This document shows positions 44,501 to 54,236 of a DNA stretch of 64,000 nucleotides, one piece after another (positions within the stretch are counted from its first letter, which is position 1; every line of letters begins with the position of its first letter). The notes under the pieces are model-generated. The model had not been told where the DNA came from and ran no database searches. It saw only the letters and a list, made by a program, of their open reading frames with translations. Where the stretch lies: positions 105,832 through 169,831 of the forward strand of contig JADNYV010000069.1 of NCBI GenBank assembly GCA_015501055.1, given 5' to 3'. The position numbers were made by a program, and so were the translations under genes. The DNA is from Mucidula mucida. Lineage: Eukaryota; Basidiomycota; Agaricomycetes; Agaricales; Physalacriaceae.

Positions 44501-45548
44501 CCTTGCAGTCAACCGGTTTGGAACCAGGCGTAAGTTCTATCGCGTGATCCCAGGGTCTTCGCTCCGGTAACTTGTCAAAGTCCGCCTTGCTGAATACATC
44601 GGAAAATTCCTCATGTAAGGTGCAGCAGCGGATGAAGGCTGTTGTGATCTCAGCTTTTCACCGCTTTTGCGATAGTTGTCCCAGTCCATCCAGAACAAAC
44701 GCTCTCCCTCTTCCACTTCTCTTCTACTCTTCTCCTTCATCTTCCGGCGAGTTGTACTCGGGTAGATAGCCGCAGCGGTCTGGGCATCGATCAAAAGTCA
44801 ATGTGGATTCCGTCCAGTTGATTGTGGGGTTGTGATATCGTAGCCAATCTAGCCCCAAAAAGATACTTGTTTTGCCAAGATTGGTGACGGCCAACTCAAT
44901 CTTTTCGGCGTGATCTCCGATCTTCATCCGGACCTCCACAAAACCTTCGATTGCTCCTCCCTCGTTTAGGGTTCCATCCGCATTGTAGACAGGGAGCTTG
45001 ACCGGTAACTCCTTGATCGGGAGTCCGTTCTTCTCGACGAATTCTTTATTGACACAAGAACCCGTTGCTCCACTGTCAAGAAGGGCACTTGTTTCCCATT
45101 CAGAGCCTGTGTGTACGCTCTCTATGGTTACTCGGAGTTTCATGTCCTGCCCCTTTGTTCCCCGGATGTACTTCCTCGACTTTTTCAACTCCGTCACAAC
45201 TTCCACCGCAGCTTCCTTTGTCAACGCTCTGATCGCCATCACCTTCTCCTCCGTCGCTTCTCTCTCTCTCCGCTCCGGCATCCATGCTCTCAAAATTCCC
45301 ACTGCTCTCGACACGTCATCCTCTCTTAGCCGTTGTGCGATCCACTCGGGCGTATTTGGCTCAAATCTTTCTTTCGCAGGTTTTGGTGGTAAAGTCGTCG
45401 ATGATATTTTAGATGTTTCAGTACCCGTACTGTAAATAGATTCTGCATCTGACGACCCTTCCTTGATGACTGCTCCGGCAGGACTGCGTCTACTGCGGGA
45501 GCTTCGCAAAACCCAACTCTTCGGCCAGCTTCTTCTTCTCCTCGTCAT
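41574..45548 (-). pseudogene. pol: Chromovirus pol (protease, RT, RNase H, integrase, chromodomain)
   Basis: Sense order. Protease has SALLDSGATGSCVN (DSG active site) at about 45100-45050. RT has FVKKKDGSLRPVQDYRKLN, the catalytic VIVYLDDILIF, and FLGFCNFYRRFI. RNase H has RVEADSSNYANGAVLSQ, SRALNEVERNYEIYDKEMMA and TDHQNLQYF. The integrase HHCC finger has MHHDAQLAGHPGRY ... CQKCQVTKS, and the core has first Asp VGTDMIGEL and final Glu in GQTERLNQEIE. The second core Asp region reads IHNRGPQY where the family has a D before RGPQ, so a catalytic Asp is changed to Asn. Chromodomain: EWEVEKVVNSRKYRGGFQYK then VHWKGYGTHEQTWEP. Frame breaks near 44510, 43710, 43290 and 43060 prevent a continuous polyprotein. 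Confidence 0.93.
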
Positions 45549-46416
45549 TCATCTCGGTCCATAAACCCCGAATCGTCTGGGGTCGACCCTTCTTTGGACA
45601 GAACCTGCTGATGTGGCCGTGTTCGCCACAGCTGAAGCAAAGTCCTCTTCGACGTGCGTTGTCGATGTCCATCGGCCTGCCGGCTCCTCCATAGGTAACA
45701 CCGGTAGCATCTCGTCGTGTGATTGGTGTCGGGGGTGGGTTCGTAGGGTTGCTCTCGATGTAGCCGCCTGCGGAGCTTGGGCCGGGACTGCATGCCGGAC
45801 CTCTTGCTCGCCGCCCGCCTTCTCCACAGCTGATCGATCTGAATGATCTGTGCCTTCCATCCTTGTACTTCTCTGGCAACCCGTCTCGGCTGCCATAGAT
45901 CTGGTTGATGATCTTCTCGTTGACATTGGTCTCGAGAAGTCGCACGACGAATGCGTCATCCTTCGAGTATCCTGCCTGAGTGAGCAGGACCTCGAACTTC
46001 TGGAAGAAGTCTTGAGCGGTGTCTTGCCCCTGGCGCAACCGCTCAATCTGGTCTTGCGCGTCTCGCGCGAGGTTGGAATCCACAAATCGCTCCTTCAAGT
46101 CTTCCTTGAACTCCGTCCAAGAGACTGTCCATTCCTCTTCTTCCTCGTCAAAGTTCTGGTCCAAGTAGTTCTGGACCCATGCATCTACATGATCTCCTCG
46201 GATGTAGGAGAGAACAACATCGATCCTTTCGGAGTCAGATGTGAGGTTGTTCTTCTTGTCACGGATGTATGTGAACATTGATCGCCACCAGCTCTTGTAC
46301 TTGGACTTGTCCCCGTCATAGTCGTAAGGCTTGTTGACAAGGGATCGGCCTTTGGTTTTGACCTCGGCATGATGAGCGGGTGTGTGGGGAACGGTTTCGG
46401 GTGCTTCGTTGGACAT
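45490..46416 (-). CDS. gag: Chromovirus Gag (nucleocapsid)
   Basis: Open frame of 308 codons. The capsid-like part contains YDGDKSKYKSWWRSMFTYI, WTEFKEDLKERFVDSNLARD and RLRQGQDTAQDFFQKFEVLL, typical of Ty3-type Gag. It ends in a CCHC zinc knuckle (CFSCGEHGHISRFC). The segment between about 45860 and 45780 is low-complexity and reads as if shifted for a short distance (RHRSFRSISCGEGGRRARG), so even this frame may carry compensated damage. The ATG at 46416 is the first in frame. A leader of about 600 bp separates it from the primer-binding site. Confidence 0.88.
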   Translation of the reverse strand: MSNEAPETVPHTPAHHAEVKTKGRSLVNKPYDYDGDKSKYKSWWRSMFTYIRDKKNNLTSDSERIDVVLSYIRGDHVDAWVQNYLDQNFDEEEEEWTVSWTEFKEDLKERFVDSNLARDAQDQIERLRQGQDTAQDFFQKFEVLLTQAGYSKDDAFVVRLLETNVNEKIINQIYGSRDGLPEKYKDGRHRSFRSISCGEGGRRARGPACSPGPSSAGGYIESNPTNPPPTPITRRDATGVTYGGAGRPMDIDNARRRGLCFSCGEHGHISRFCPKKGRPQTIRGLWTEMNDEEKKKLAEELGFAKLPQ

Positions 46417-47000
46417 GATGAATCGGGGTGATAGGATCGGAGAGTGAAAGGGTGAAAGTGGGGATATGGGTGATGCGGATTTGGATGAAACGGGTGAGGG
46501 AATAGAGGTTTGGATGAATAGGGAGGAATCACCTAGATCTGAAATAGAATCCAGGACTTGGTAGGGTGGGGAATGATGATGTGTATCGTAAGGTAAGTAA
46601 AGTAGGTAGGTATCGTAACTGTCTACGCTATTTTACCGACTACTGACTACGTATCTACGGAGCCCAAGAGCTCGTCACAAGTTCGCAATTGCCCAGCCGA
46701 CGTCCCTCTGGTGTGAGGTAAGCCGAAGTTTTCCTGGGAACGGGGGTTGACCCGTAAACAGCGCCCACTGAAGTGCAACTGCCAAAAGTTCGTTCTCGTG
46801 AGAGCGGCTACTTCCAGCACCCGAGGCAGTTATCTCTAACTGTTAGCCGGCGCTACTGGGACCAATACACATGTATGCGGACGTGCGCTAGAATTAGGAT
46901 TCCGTCGATCTGTAAATAGGGAAAGGGAATAGGGGAATGTGCGATGATCAAACAGCAAAGTGCTGATCGACGATCAGGGATGTGTGGTAGGTGGTAGAAA

Positions 47001-47015
47001 GTAGTTCCGATCTTC
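47001..47015 (-). promoter_or_regulatory. Self-priming type primer-binding site
   Basis: The sense strand immediately after the 5' LTR reads GAAGATCGGAACTAC. Its AGATCGGAACTA is perfectly complementary to TAGTTCCGATCT inside the LTR (47122-47133), as expected when the transcript 5' end folds back to prime, rather than to a tRNA. Confidence 0.75.
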
Positions 47016-47545
47016 TGTTAGCGACTGACTATAGCCACGAGACTCAACCAGGTACCACAGCCAGAACTAAGGAAGAAAGTGTTTGTGTTCGTAAGACTAG
47101 GCTAGGCCAGGTGTATAAACGAGATCGGAACTAAAGTACAATGATACTACACTACTGCTTATATACTAGTAAGTCTGTGTTTGAGACTCCTTGTCCATAC
47201 ATGTTTCCACTAGGGATGCTCCACGCCCTTGACCCAGTGTTGTATGCTACTAGTCCATGAAACCATTAAATACGAGTGGTAACTGCATGTAAGTAATAAT
47301 ACTGAAACGACCATGTGTGCTACGAGTGTTGGTGGTGTGTATACAATAGGGAGTCCATGAGGTATCGGCATGTATGATGTCATCCATGTGTTGGGCGTGT
47401 GTCTGACATGAGTACGGCTTTGGTAATGAAAAGGAGTATGATCGGTGACGAAACAGATGATGAAACAGTCCGTTGGTTGATAAGACAAGGCCCCCAATAA
47501 GATATGATAAGATGTGAAAGTGTGAAAATATGGCAATTCATAACA
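47016..47545 (-). repeat. 5' LTR of the chromovirus with TATA box
   Basis: 530 bp. On the sense strand a TATATAAG box near 47158-47166 lies about 32 nt upstream of TAGTTCCGATCT, placing the likely transcript start at that dodecamer. Confidence 0.9.
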
Positions 47546-49287
47546 AGATCGTTGCCTCTTACAGGACCCACGCTCCTATCCTTCAGGTGTGCCGCCGCTG
47601 GCGTACTACAGCTTTGGCTGATACTCGGCTGTGGACCACAATCCCTTTGATTGGTTCAGGCAAATACTTTGACAACAAGAGAGATGGGTACGACGAAGCA
47701 GAAAAGTCATTTGCTCATCCCATGATATCCGGGTCACTTCAAGAGCGGGCCGCCTACTGGAAAGCTGTGGAAATGAAAATATAGCGAACATCGTCTCTCC
47801 CCTTACAACTACTCTTTCTGTTGGTCGGCAATGGTCACCAAATTCAAACTCCGACGCTGGCTGAGGCCGTGGTCACGTACTTGAGACTGAATTGCTGGCC
47901 TCCCACCTCACTTTTGGGACATGTTTGTATGTAATAAAAGCATGGCATGATGCATCTCAAGAAAGTTATTGTTGCAGATTTTTTTCTTTTGCTTCTCTTC
48001 AAGTAGTAGAGTCATCCAGCAGCCCTTTCAACATGTGAATAAGAAATCTGCAACGATAACTTTTATTCAAGGAATATTCTAAGAATTTTCAAATTTTTCC
48101 CAAGACCTGAGATGTGATGATACGAGCTCCAAACTTCGCAGAGGAATCAGCTCTTTGGATCCCGTTTGGCAGGGGTTTCCTTTTGGGCAATACCACTTTC
48201 TCGATCACCAATTTCTGGCCCGGTTGCCGACCACCACTCTTTCATTTCAACGAAAATTGTAGCATCGGCAATCGCGACTACACAATCTCCTCGCTGCAGA
48301 CATTTATTCGCTTGTTCCCACGAGCAACCACCATCTCCCTCCAGATTTACTCTCCAAAACAGCTCATTCCGGAGTTCGAGTCGGTCATGGACGATGTTGA
48401 CATTACCTGCGCATATCAAGTGCATAGCGCTCGGATCAAGGTCTCCAACAGTGTCTTCGAGCGCAAACTTTTGTCCGCCATACCGAACGCGAAGTGCTAG
48501 AACTGCAATCATGGAATATGGACGAGTGGTTTGTTGATGTACCAATTGCAGGCCATCGTCTGCGCAGCTTGGATATTTCGCCAAATAGTGACTCCATATC
48601 TCTCGCAGCCTTCTTGAATCTCCTAGATCGCGCCCCGCTGCTTGAGACAGTTAACTTTTCTGTCATCTCCTTTACACCTTCTGTCGGTACCCTCCGTGCT
48701 GTCACCCATATGCTCCTATCGACGTTCCACCTTTCTTATGTCACGGAGGCGGAAGACGATGCAATCTTCGGAGATCTGACACTACCCGCGCTCCGTTCCC
48801 TTTCGTTCGGGGGCCTCGACCAGCCCTGGCCCCGTCCGAATAATCTCTCATTTCTTCAGCGGTCTGGCTGTATGTTGACAACCCTTGCATTTCGTGGATG
48901 CATAGTCGACGAGGAAGGCCTTGTGACCCTGCTTTGGCTCAGAGCAAACTCACCACCCTCCAGCTCAACTTGTTCGCTCATGGCAAAGGAAGCGGTGCAC
49001 CCATTCCAATGTCAATCCTGGAATTTCTATCTGTGAAACCAAAGGGTGCAAATTGTCCTTTACCAGTGTTGTCGGTTCTCAGGGTTTCCGTACTCCCACG
49101 CCAGTTGAAGGCAGTGAAACGGCTGATCGGGTCGCGTTCTGCAGCCACAGCGAAGAAGTGTGGTATCGCGACGCTAAGAGAAGTAGACATCGAAGTACAG
49201 ACGAAGCAGAACGACCACACAGCCCTGTTCAAGGCATTTACAAGTAAGGGCATGGTGATCCGGATATTTTACAGATATGTATTTTAA
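47546..49287 (+). pseudogene. F-box/LRR-like gene, 5'-truncated by the retrotransposon
   Basis: Starts abruptly at the LTR edge with RTHAPILQVCRRWRTTALAD then TRLWTTIPLI, the region just after the F-box in agaric F-box proteins. It continues with SGSLQERAAYWKAVEMKI, then stops. After an inserted MITE it resumes (FIRLFPRATTISLQIYSP ... LLETVNFSVISFTP ... LTLPALRSLSFGGLDQPWP ... FLQRSGCMLTTLAFRGC). A 2-nt frame slip near 48935 separates this from the C-terminus (AQSKLTTLQLNLFAHGK ... VLPRQLKAVKRLIGSRSA ... HTALFKAFTSKGM). It is a paralogue of the broken gene at 62125-63528. Truncation, stops and slips make it a pseudogene. Confidence 0.72.
47953..48114. mobile_element. Short MITE with 5-bp target duplication
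   Basis: 162-bp insertion in the F-box pseudogene. Ends are CATCTCA..TGAGATG, flanked on both sides by TGATG (47948-47952 and 48115-48119). Internal arms AAAGTTATTGTTGCAGATTT near 47963 and the near-perfect complement near 48043-48063 form a hairpin. Confidence 0.7.
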
Positions 49288-49667
49288 GCAGTGTATTCGT
49301 AGTTATACAACGAGTATGTTCATTGTGGTACATAAAGTGTTCCTCGTCCGTGGGGTGCGGAAGCCGCCTTGACTTCGCTCTACCATCACGCTATCTCCGT
49401 CTCCCTCTGAGCGCTTCCTCTGCCGGGAACACTGCTCTCGCCATATATCAAGCTCCAACCTGGCGGTGACAGCATTGTTTTCGTCCTGTTCTGGTGATCC
49501 CGGAAACATACTACATTCGCTGGAGCCGCTGAGCTCACTGCTTGCTCCACGATGTACAGCCTTGGAGCGGGCCTAACGGCATGGCGCCTGTGCTTTGTCT
49601 GTCTTCGTCCATCAAGATCAGTATCATGCGCATATATACCTAGGAAGTTGGGCGTTCCGTCGCAACG

Positions 49668-51101
49668 ATGGGGCTCTTCACAGTCAACCTCTCGCCTGAT
49701 CAGATCCAGGAAGTGTTGGCTTACTTTGACTGCTTCGTATCTGACGAGAGGGATCCTGATATGCAGGGATTTATTGTTCGTGTTTCCGGTGCGTCGCGAC
49801 TTTGTTCCGAAGCTTCTGGGCAGGACATGACAGACTGTGTGGCAGCGTTTATCGTAAACATATGTCTTGCTATACTTATCAAGTGGTCAAAAGACGACCT
49901 CATATCGCCCGTGGGAATCGTCTTCCTCCAGGTCTATACGATCCTCCTAGCAACATTCATCACAATGCGGAACAAAGACATGTCCATCCCCGACTCGCAC
50001 TTCGCCCTCGTCCTTACTATCTCCCCACTTTCGGTCTACTTTGTCTACGCGACTGCGCGATTCCTCTTTCGTCGACAGACCCTTCTGTATCGTCGACTAT
50101 CCAGGACATATCAGATCGTCGTTGCAGTCAGCACGCTCATCATGTTATCCCTGTGGATTGTAATGCAATTCTTGATGTACTTTGCCGGTGACCACTTCTT
50201 TGGTGATGACGACGGAAAGTTACAATGCAGTCACCCGTCATTCCGTTCCTGGTGGTTCTACCGCCTTGTAGAGTTCTGCATCTACGTCAATTGGTCCATC
50301 TACCTCATCCCCGTCTTCCTGGCACTGTTCATCGTCTATGCTCTACGGCACGTCGTGGACATCTGGCGGGAAGCAAAACACCATCGCTCGGTTGTAGCAA
50401 AACGGCGGTGGTGTGCTCGGTGGATACAGAGTCCTTGGATCTTTTGCCACGTCTATCATCAGGTCTATCTGGTACGCTTATACGATTCATTTCCTGCCAA
50501 TACTATTACTAAGGATGCACAGGACCGTTGTCACACACTCGCATCCGTGGTTCATTTTCTTCGCTATCACCATAATCTACTTGACATGGGCAGGAGCCAT
50601 CGGCCTACCCTCACCTCTATGGCGTCGTTCTACGGGCTCATCTCGACGTCTTTACGAGAGAGTGCAGGTGAGGAACCGACAGCTCGCCCCGACGATCCCT
50701 CGGTGAACGATATCTTTGCTTATGGGCAGCTGCTTGCGGGAGCCGCCACTATCGAGCCCATCTACCGCGTGCTCAAACTGGCGTACACGCGGAGGAGAGA
50801 TTTTTGGGTACAGATCAAGCACCTTCCGCAGTGGATATGGAATGGGGTGTTGTACTTTTTCGCTGGGAGGGAAAATCCTTGGGAGGGCGTTCTGCGAGGA
50901 AGAAAAGCCACGGAGGATACTCAAGACATTCAACCTTACACGTTGGTGGATGATGAACTCGAAAGTGAGTGGGGCCTTCGGGAGAGCGGACTTGTAGACA
51001 AGTTCTTGTTAGTGAGGCTCGAGATGCTCATTCACCGAAGAGTATCTAATCTTCAATCCGCAATGAGCTGGGGGACGAGAAAACCCCAAGTGCCTGTTTA
51101 A
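49668..51101 (+). CDS. Seven-TM-like fungal membrane protein, copy 1 (probable frameshift)
   Basis: Unassigned multi-pass membrane protein. The N-terminus is cytosolic-like (MGLFTVNLSPDQIQEVLAYF, FVSDERDPDMQGF). Membrane segments: AFIVNICLAILIKW, VGIVFLQVYTILLATFITM, HFALVLTISPLSVYFVY, VAVSTLIMLSLWIVMQFLMY, WSIYLIPVFLALFIVYALR, PWFIFFAITIIYLTWAGAIG. The C-terminal part is RENPWEGVLRGR. Introns: 57 nt at 49789-49845, 51 nt at 50471-50521, 62 nt at 50663-50724. Although the raw frame is open, comparison with copy 2 shows one extra base near 50450 (TTTTGCCAC against TTCTGC). This moves the RSIW / VVTHSHPWFIF segment to another frame. It is therefore listed as CDS but may be inactive. Confidence 0.6.
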   Translation: MGLFTVNLSPDQIQEVLAYFDCFVSDERDPDMQGFIVRVSGASRLCSEASGQDMTDCVAAFIVNICLAILIKWSKDDLISPVGIVFLQVYTILLATFITMRNKDMSIPDSHFALVLTISPLSVYFVYATARFLFRRQTLLYRRLSRTYQIVVAVSTLIMLSLWIVMQFLMYFAGDHFFGDDDGKLQCSHPSFRSWWFYRLVEFCIYVNWSIYLIPVFLALFIVYALRHVVDIWREAKHHRSVVAKRRWCARWIQSPWIFCHVYHQVYLVRLYDSFPANTITKDAQDRCHTLASVVHFLRYHHNLLDMGRSHRPTLTSMASFYGLISTSLRESAGEEPTARPDDPSVNDIFAYGQLLAGAATIEPIYRVLKLAYTRRRDFWVQIKHLPQWIWNGVLYFFAGRENPWEGVLRGRKATEDTQDIQPYTLVDDELESEWGLRESGLVDKFLLVRLEMLIHRRVSNLQSAMSWGTRKPQVPV

Positions 51102-51286
51102 TACCACTTCAATGTCTAGTCGTTTTCCATTCTTATATCTGAGGCTTCAGCTCCAACTTCTCGACCTCAGCGCACCGGAAAAGAAATGATGGCACAAATA
51201 ATCAAAAGGCATAAACGACATGGTAGGTAATCGGTGATAATCGATTTACAGAAGAACAAATGAATCCGAGTAAGTAATAATGTACA

Positions 51287-51958
51287 TCAGGAGCTGGTTT
51301 TCTTAGACTTAGGCTCTTCAAACGTGATTCCTGCGCATCGCGCAGCGCCCTCCGTCGCAAATCCTGCCTTGACCATCCATTTAGCCATCAGCGCTGAGCA
51401 TCGTTCGCGATGGTTGACCCAGGGAGCCGGCTGATAGCCATTTACCGTCTTGTCGCTCCAGCAACCAACGCACTTGACTTTCCTTCGGCCAACAAGTCTA
51501 GCAACGGACCAATCGTTCTCGAAATTCTTCTTGTGCTCCTCCTTGGTGCTCTTCGAGCCACCCTTGACAGGGCGCGGGATTGACTTGACGTAGTCGTCGT
51601 ATCGTGGGTGGGAGCGGAAAGTCTTTGGATTAGGGATAGAAGAGAGGTCGGGGATGGCAGGCGCGTTCGCGTTTGAAGACTCCTTCAACGTTCGAAGCTT
51701 CTTTGCTGGAGGCGGCGGTCTATAGTGAACGGGTCAGTAAGAGATTGGGCATATATAGGCACATACGAGTCTGAGTCGGTGGATGCTTCTTCAAGGGCGC
51801 GCTTTTCGCCTGTATTGAGTGAGCTAGTCGTCGTTTTTGGAGCGGCGCGTATTAGACGAGGAGTCGGCGCCGACTGGGTAGGACTAGAGAACCGGTCTAG
51901 TACGGAGAGATAGTTAATAGCAGAAGACGCACACTGAAGGGGTCGATTTACGTGGCAT
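51287..51958 (-). CDS. Small zinc-binding-like protein, unknown
   Basis: Not recognised. Model: ATG 51958 (MP), intron GTAAAT..CTAG (about 55 nt) to RFSSPTQSAPTPRLIRAAP, intron GTATGT..ATAG to PPPPAKKLRTLKESSNANAP, then uninterrupted to the stop at 51287. The conserved-looking half has HPRYDDYVKSIPRP, a lysine-rich STKEEHKKNFENDW and a C-x2-C ... H-x3-C arrangement (CVGCWSDKTVNGYQPAPW then VNHRERC), reminiscent of a BED-like or other DNA-binding zinc finger. The N-terminal half is Ser/Pro/Thr-rich. The first intron is inferred from frame alone. Confidence 0.62.
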
Positions 51959-52896
51959 GGCGGGTGGAGACGTTGTGAGTGAATCGTTGTGGTGGGCTTA
52001 AGTGAAGAGAGTAGCGTTCGTTCAGCGTCTGTTTATACCAGGCAGGGTCGCGCCCTAGAACAAACGGCCATTCACTAGTGGTCGTCCAAATATGGTAACT
52101 CACTGAATCGGCGAACAATGGGTGGACCGTGGACGCATTGTGCGGTCGTCCACATCTGCCTCGAGGCCACACAGATCACAGCCTCTGGACAGTGAGTCCC
52201 GTAGATTGTGGACAATGTACGGGACGTAGGGTACCTGATGATTGTAAAGTTGTCGGACCGCCGTAGCCTCGAATGGGAGCCTTGTACCATGACGTCCCTG
52301 CTCAGTCACCGGTCCCGCGGAGCCCATATTCATAGGTATCAGAATGGTGTTCTTTGACGTAGACTCAAGAAGCAGTGCTTTTGATAAAGGTACACGAAGT
52401 TCGAAATGGTGGCGCTGAACAAAACTTTTTACATTACGTGATCGCGATCATACTCACAATTGGCAAGCTGGCCCCGGCATACGGCTTGAGGGGAGAGAGC
52501 TAAAACTTCATATATTACAAGTCGCAGACTACTTGATAAATATACTGAGAACGGCTCGCGGAGGCATGAAGTCCCTCTGGAACGAGGGATATTTGGTCCA
52601 CCGGTGTTCAGCGTCAATGTATTTCATGTCAACTCGTCATCCTGAGGACCACACTTTCGACCCCACAAAACCTAGACCATTGAGCAAGACTTGTTGAACA
52701 CCCCTCTCTAAAGGAAGACCTTATGCACTACTTTGATACTTATTGTTCGACAATAACTGCGCCTATACTATAGACCTACTGAAACTCGAAAACAAAGAGG
52801 ATCATCGTATGTAGAATAGAAAGAGATAGTCTGTGTTCCGGTGCTTGTCTGTCTACCATTGTGTTAGTGTGAAAGCCACATTGCCGATTTCACCCA
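51959..52896. other. Intergenic, no supported gene
   Basis: Promoter of the small zinc-binding-like gene at left; no coding signal in the rest. Confidence 0.45.
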
Positions 52897-54189
52897 CTAC
52901 GTGACCTTCTCTGTGGCAAGTCCGCGCTCGCTAACAGCGGTTCGGCCTTCCAAATCTTCGTCGCGGGTCTCCATCTCAAGGCGAACTTTCAAGTACTCGT
53001 CATTCTCCACCGTGGATCTCCGCTGCAGAACCCGGTCCCAAGGATTCTCTTTCCCAGTGAAGAAGAAAACAACGCCACCCCACATCCAGCTCGGAAGACC
53101 CTTGGTATGCGCCCAGAGATCCTCCTTCCTCATCCACGCCAATTTGACCACCTCCCATATGGGCTCGATGGCGGCAGCGCCCGCCCAGACCTGCAACAGC
53201 GCGAACTTCAGGATCCGAGTCAAGCAACCAGTAGTACCAGGCCATGGAGGTGAACGGAAGGCCGATAGCGCCTGCCCAGCTCAAGTAAATTATGGTGATA
53301 GCGAGGAAGATGAACCATGGATGGGACTCTGTGACTACAATCCTGTGGGCGTATAGGTCAGCGGGACAGGAACGAGCGGAATAGCATGAAACGCACCAAA
53401 TCGATCTTGTTATAGACCAGCAGAAGACGCAAGGAAGCTGTATCCACCTGGCAGACCGCCATTTAATTACAAGCAAGCGACGGTGCTTTGCTTCCCGCCA
53501 GATGTCTGCGACGTGCCGCAGAGCATAGACGATGAACAGCGCCAAGAAGATCGGGATGAGATAGTACGTCCACTGGACATAGATGTAGAACTCCACAAGG
53601 CGGTAGAACCACCACGCGCGGAATGATGGGTGAGTGCATTGTTTGCCGTCGTCGTCGCCGAAAAAATGGTTTCCGACAAAGTATATCAAGACTTGCATGA
53701 TAATCCACATGGATAACATGATAAGCGTGCTGACTGCAACGACGATCCGGTATGTCCTGGATAGTCGACGATACAGAAGGGTCTGTCGACGAAAGAGGAA
53801 TCACGCAGTCGCGTAGACAAAGTAGACCGAAAGTGGGGAGATAGTAAGGACGAGGGCGAAGTGCGAGTCGGGGATGGACATGTCTTTGTTCCGCATGGTT
53901 ATGAATGTCGCGAGGAGAATCGTATAGAACTGGAGGAAGACGATCCCCACGGGTGATATGAGGTCGCCTTTGGACCACTTGATAAGTATAGCGAGACATA
54001 TGTTCACGATAAACGCTGAGATGCGCGTCAGAAATAAGCGGTCCAGTCGATGGTTATCCATTACACACCAGATAATCGGACTAGGAATCCCTGCATATCA
54101 GGATCCCTCTCGTCGGATACGAAGCAGTCAAAGTATCTCAACACCTCCCGCGTCTCCTCCGGCGAGAAGTTGAGTTTGAAAAGTACCAT
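52897..54189 (-). pseudogene. Seven-TM-like fungal membrane protein, copy 2 (broken)
   Basis: Paralogue of 49668-51101 in opposite orientation. Same start (MVLFKLNFSPEETREVLRYF, FVSDERDPDMQGF), same first intron position (GTGTGT..TCAG) and same membrane segments. Lesions: a TGA at 53801-53803 where copy 1 has a CGA Arg codon (YATA-stop-FLFRRQ), and an extra base near 53252 (CCGTTCACC against CCCTCACC). Correct reading resumes as ALLQVWAGAAAIEPIWEVV. It lacks the 62-nt intron present in copy 1 at that place. C-terminus ENPWDRVLQRR is followed by a different charged tail. Confidence 0.78.
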
Positions 54190-54236
54190 ACTCGTGGAAC
54201 GGAACGTTCCCTCGACGACCGCACGAGTGTAGAATA

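Larger units (their letters stand above)
41034..47545 (-). mobile_element. Ty3-type chromovirus LTR retrotransposon (Tf1/sushi-like), decayed
   Basis: 6.5-kb element in minus orientation: 5' LTR 47016-47545, primer site 47001-47015, gag, protease, reverse transcriptase, RNase H, integrase with C-terminal chromodomain, polypurine tract, 3' LTR 41034-41562. LTRs begin and end TGTTA..TAACA. The integrase-after-RT order and chromodomain place it among chromoviruses. Several frameshifts and an altered integrase catalytic residue show it is dead. The flanking pentanucleotides (GTATC left, AGATC right) do not match, so there is no clean target-site duplication. Confidence 0.95.

Noticed and set aside
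41029..47550. 5-bp target-site duplication of the LTR element
   Set aside because: Flanks GTATC and AGATC match at only three of five positions, and the neighbouring genes differ on each side.
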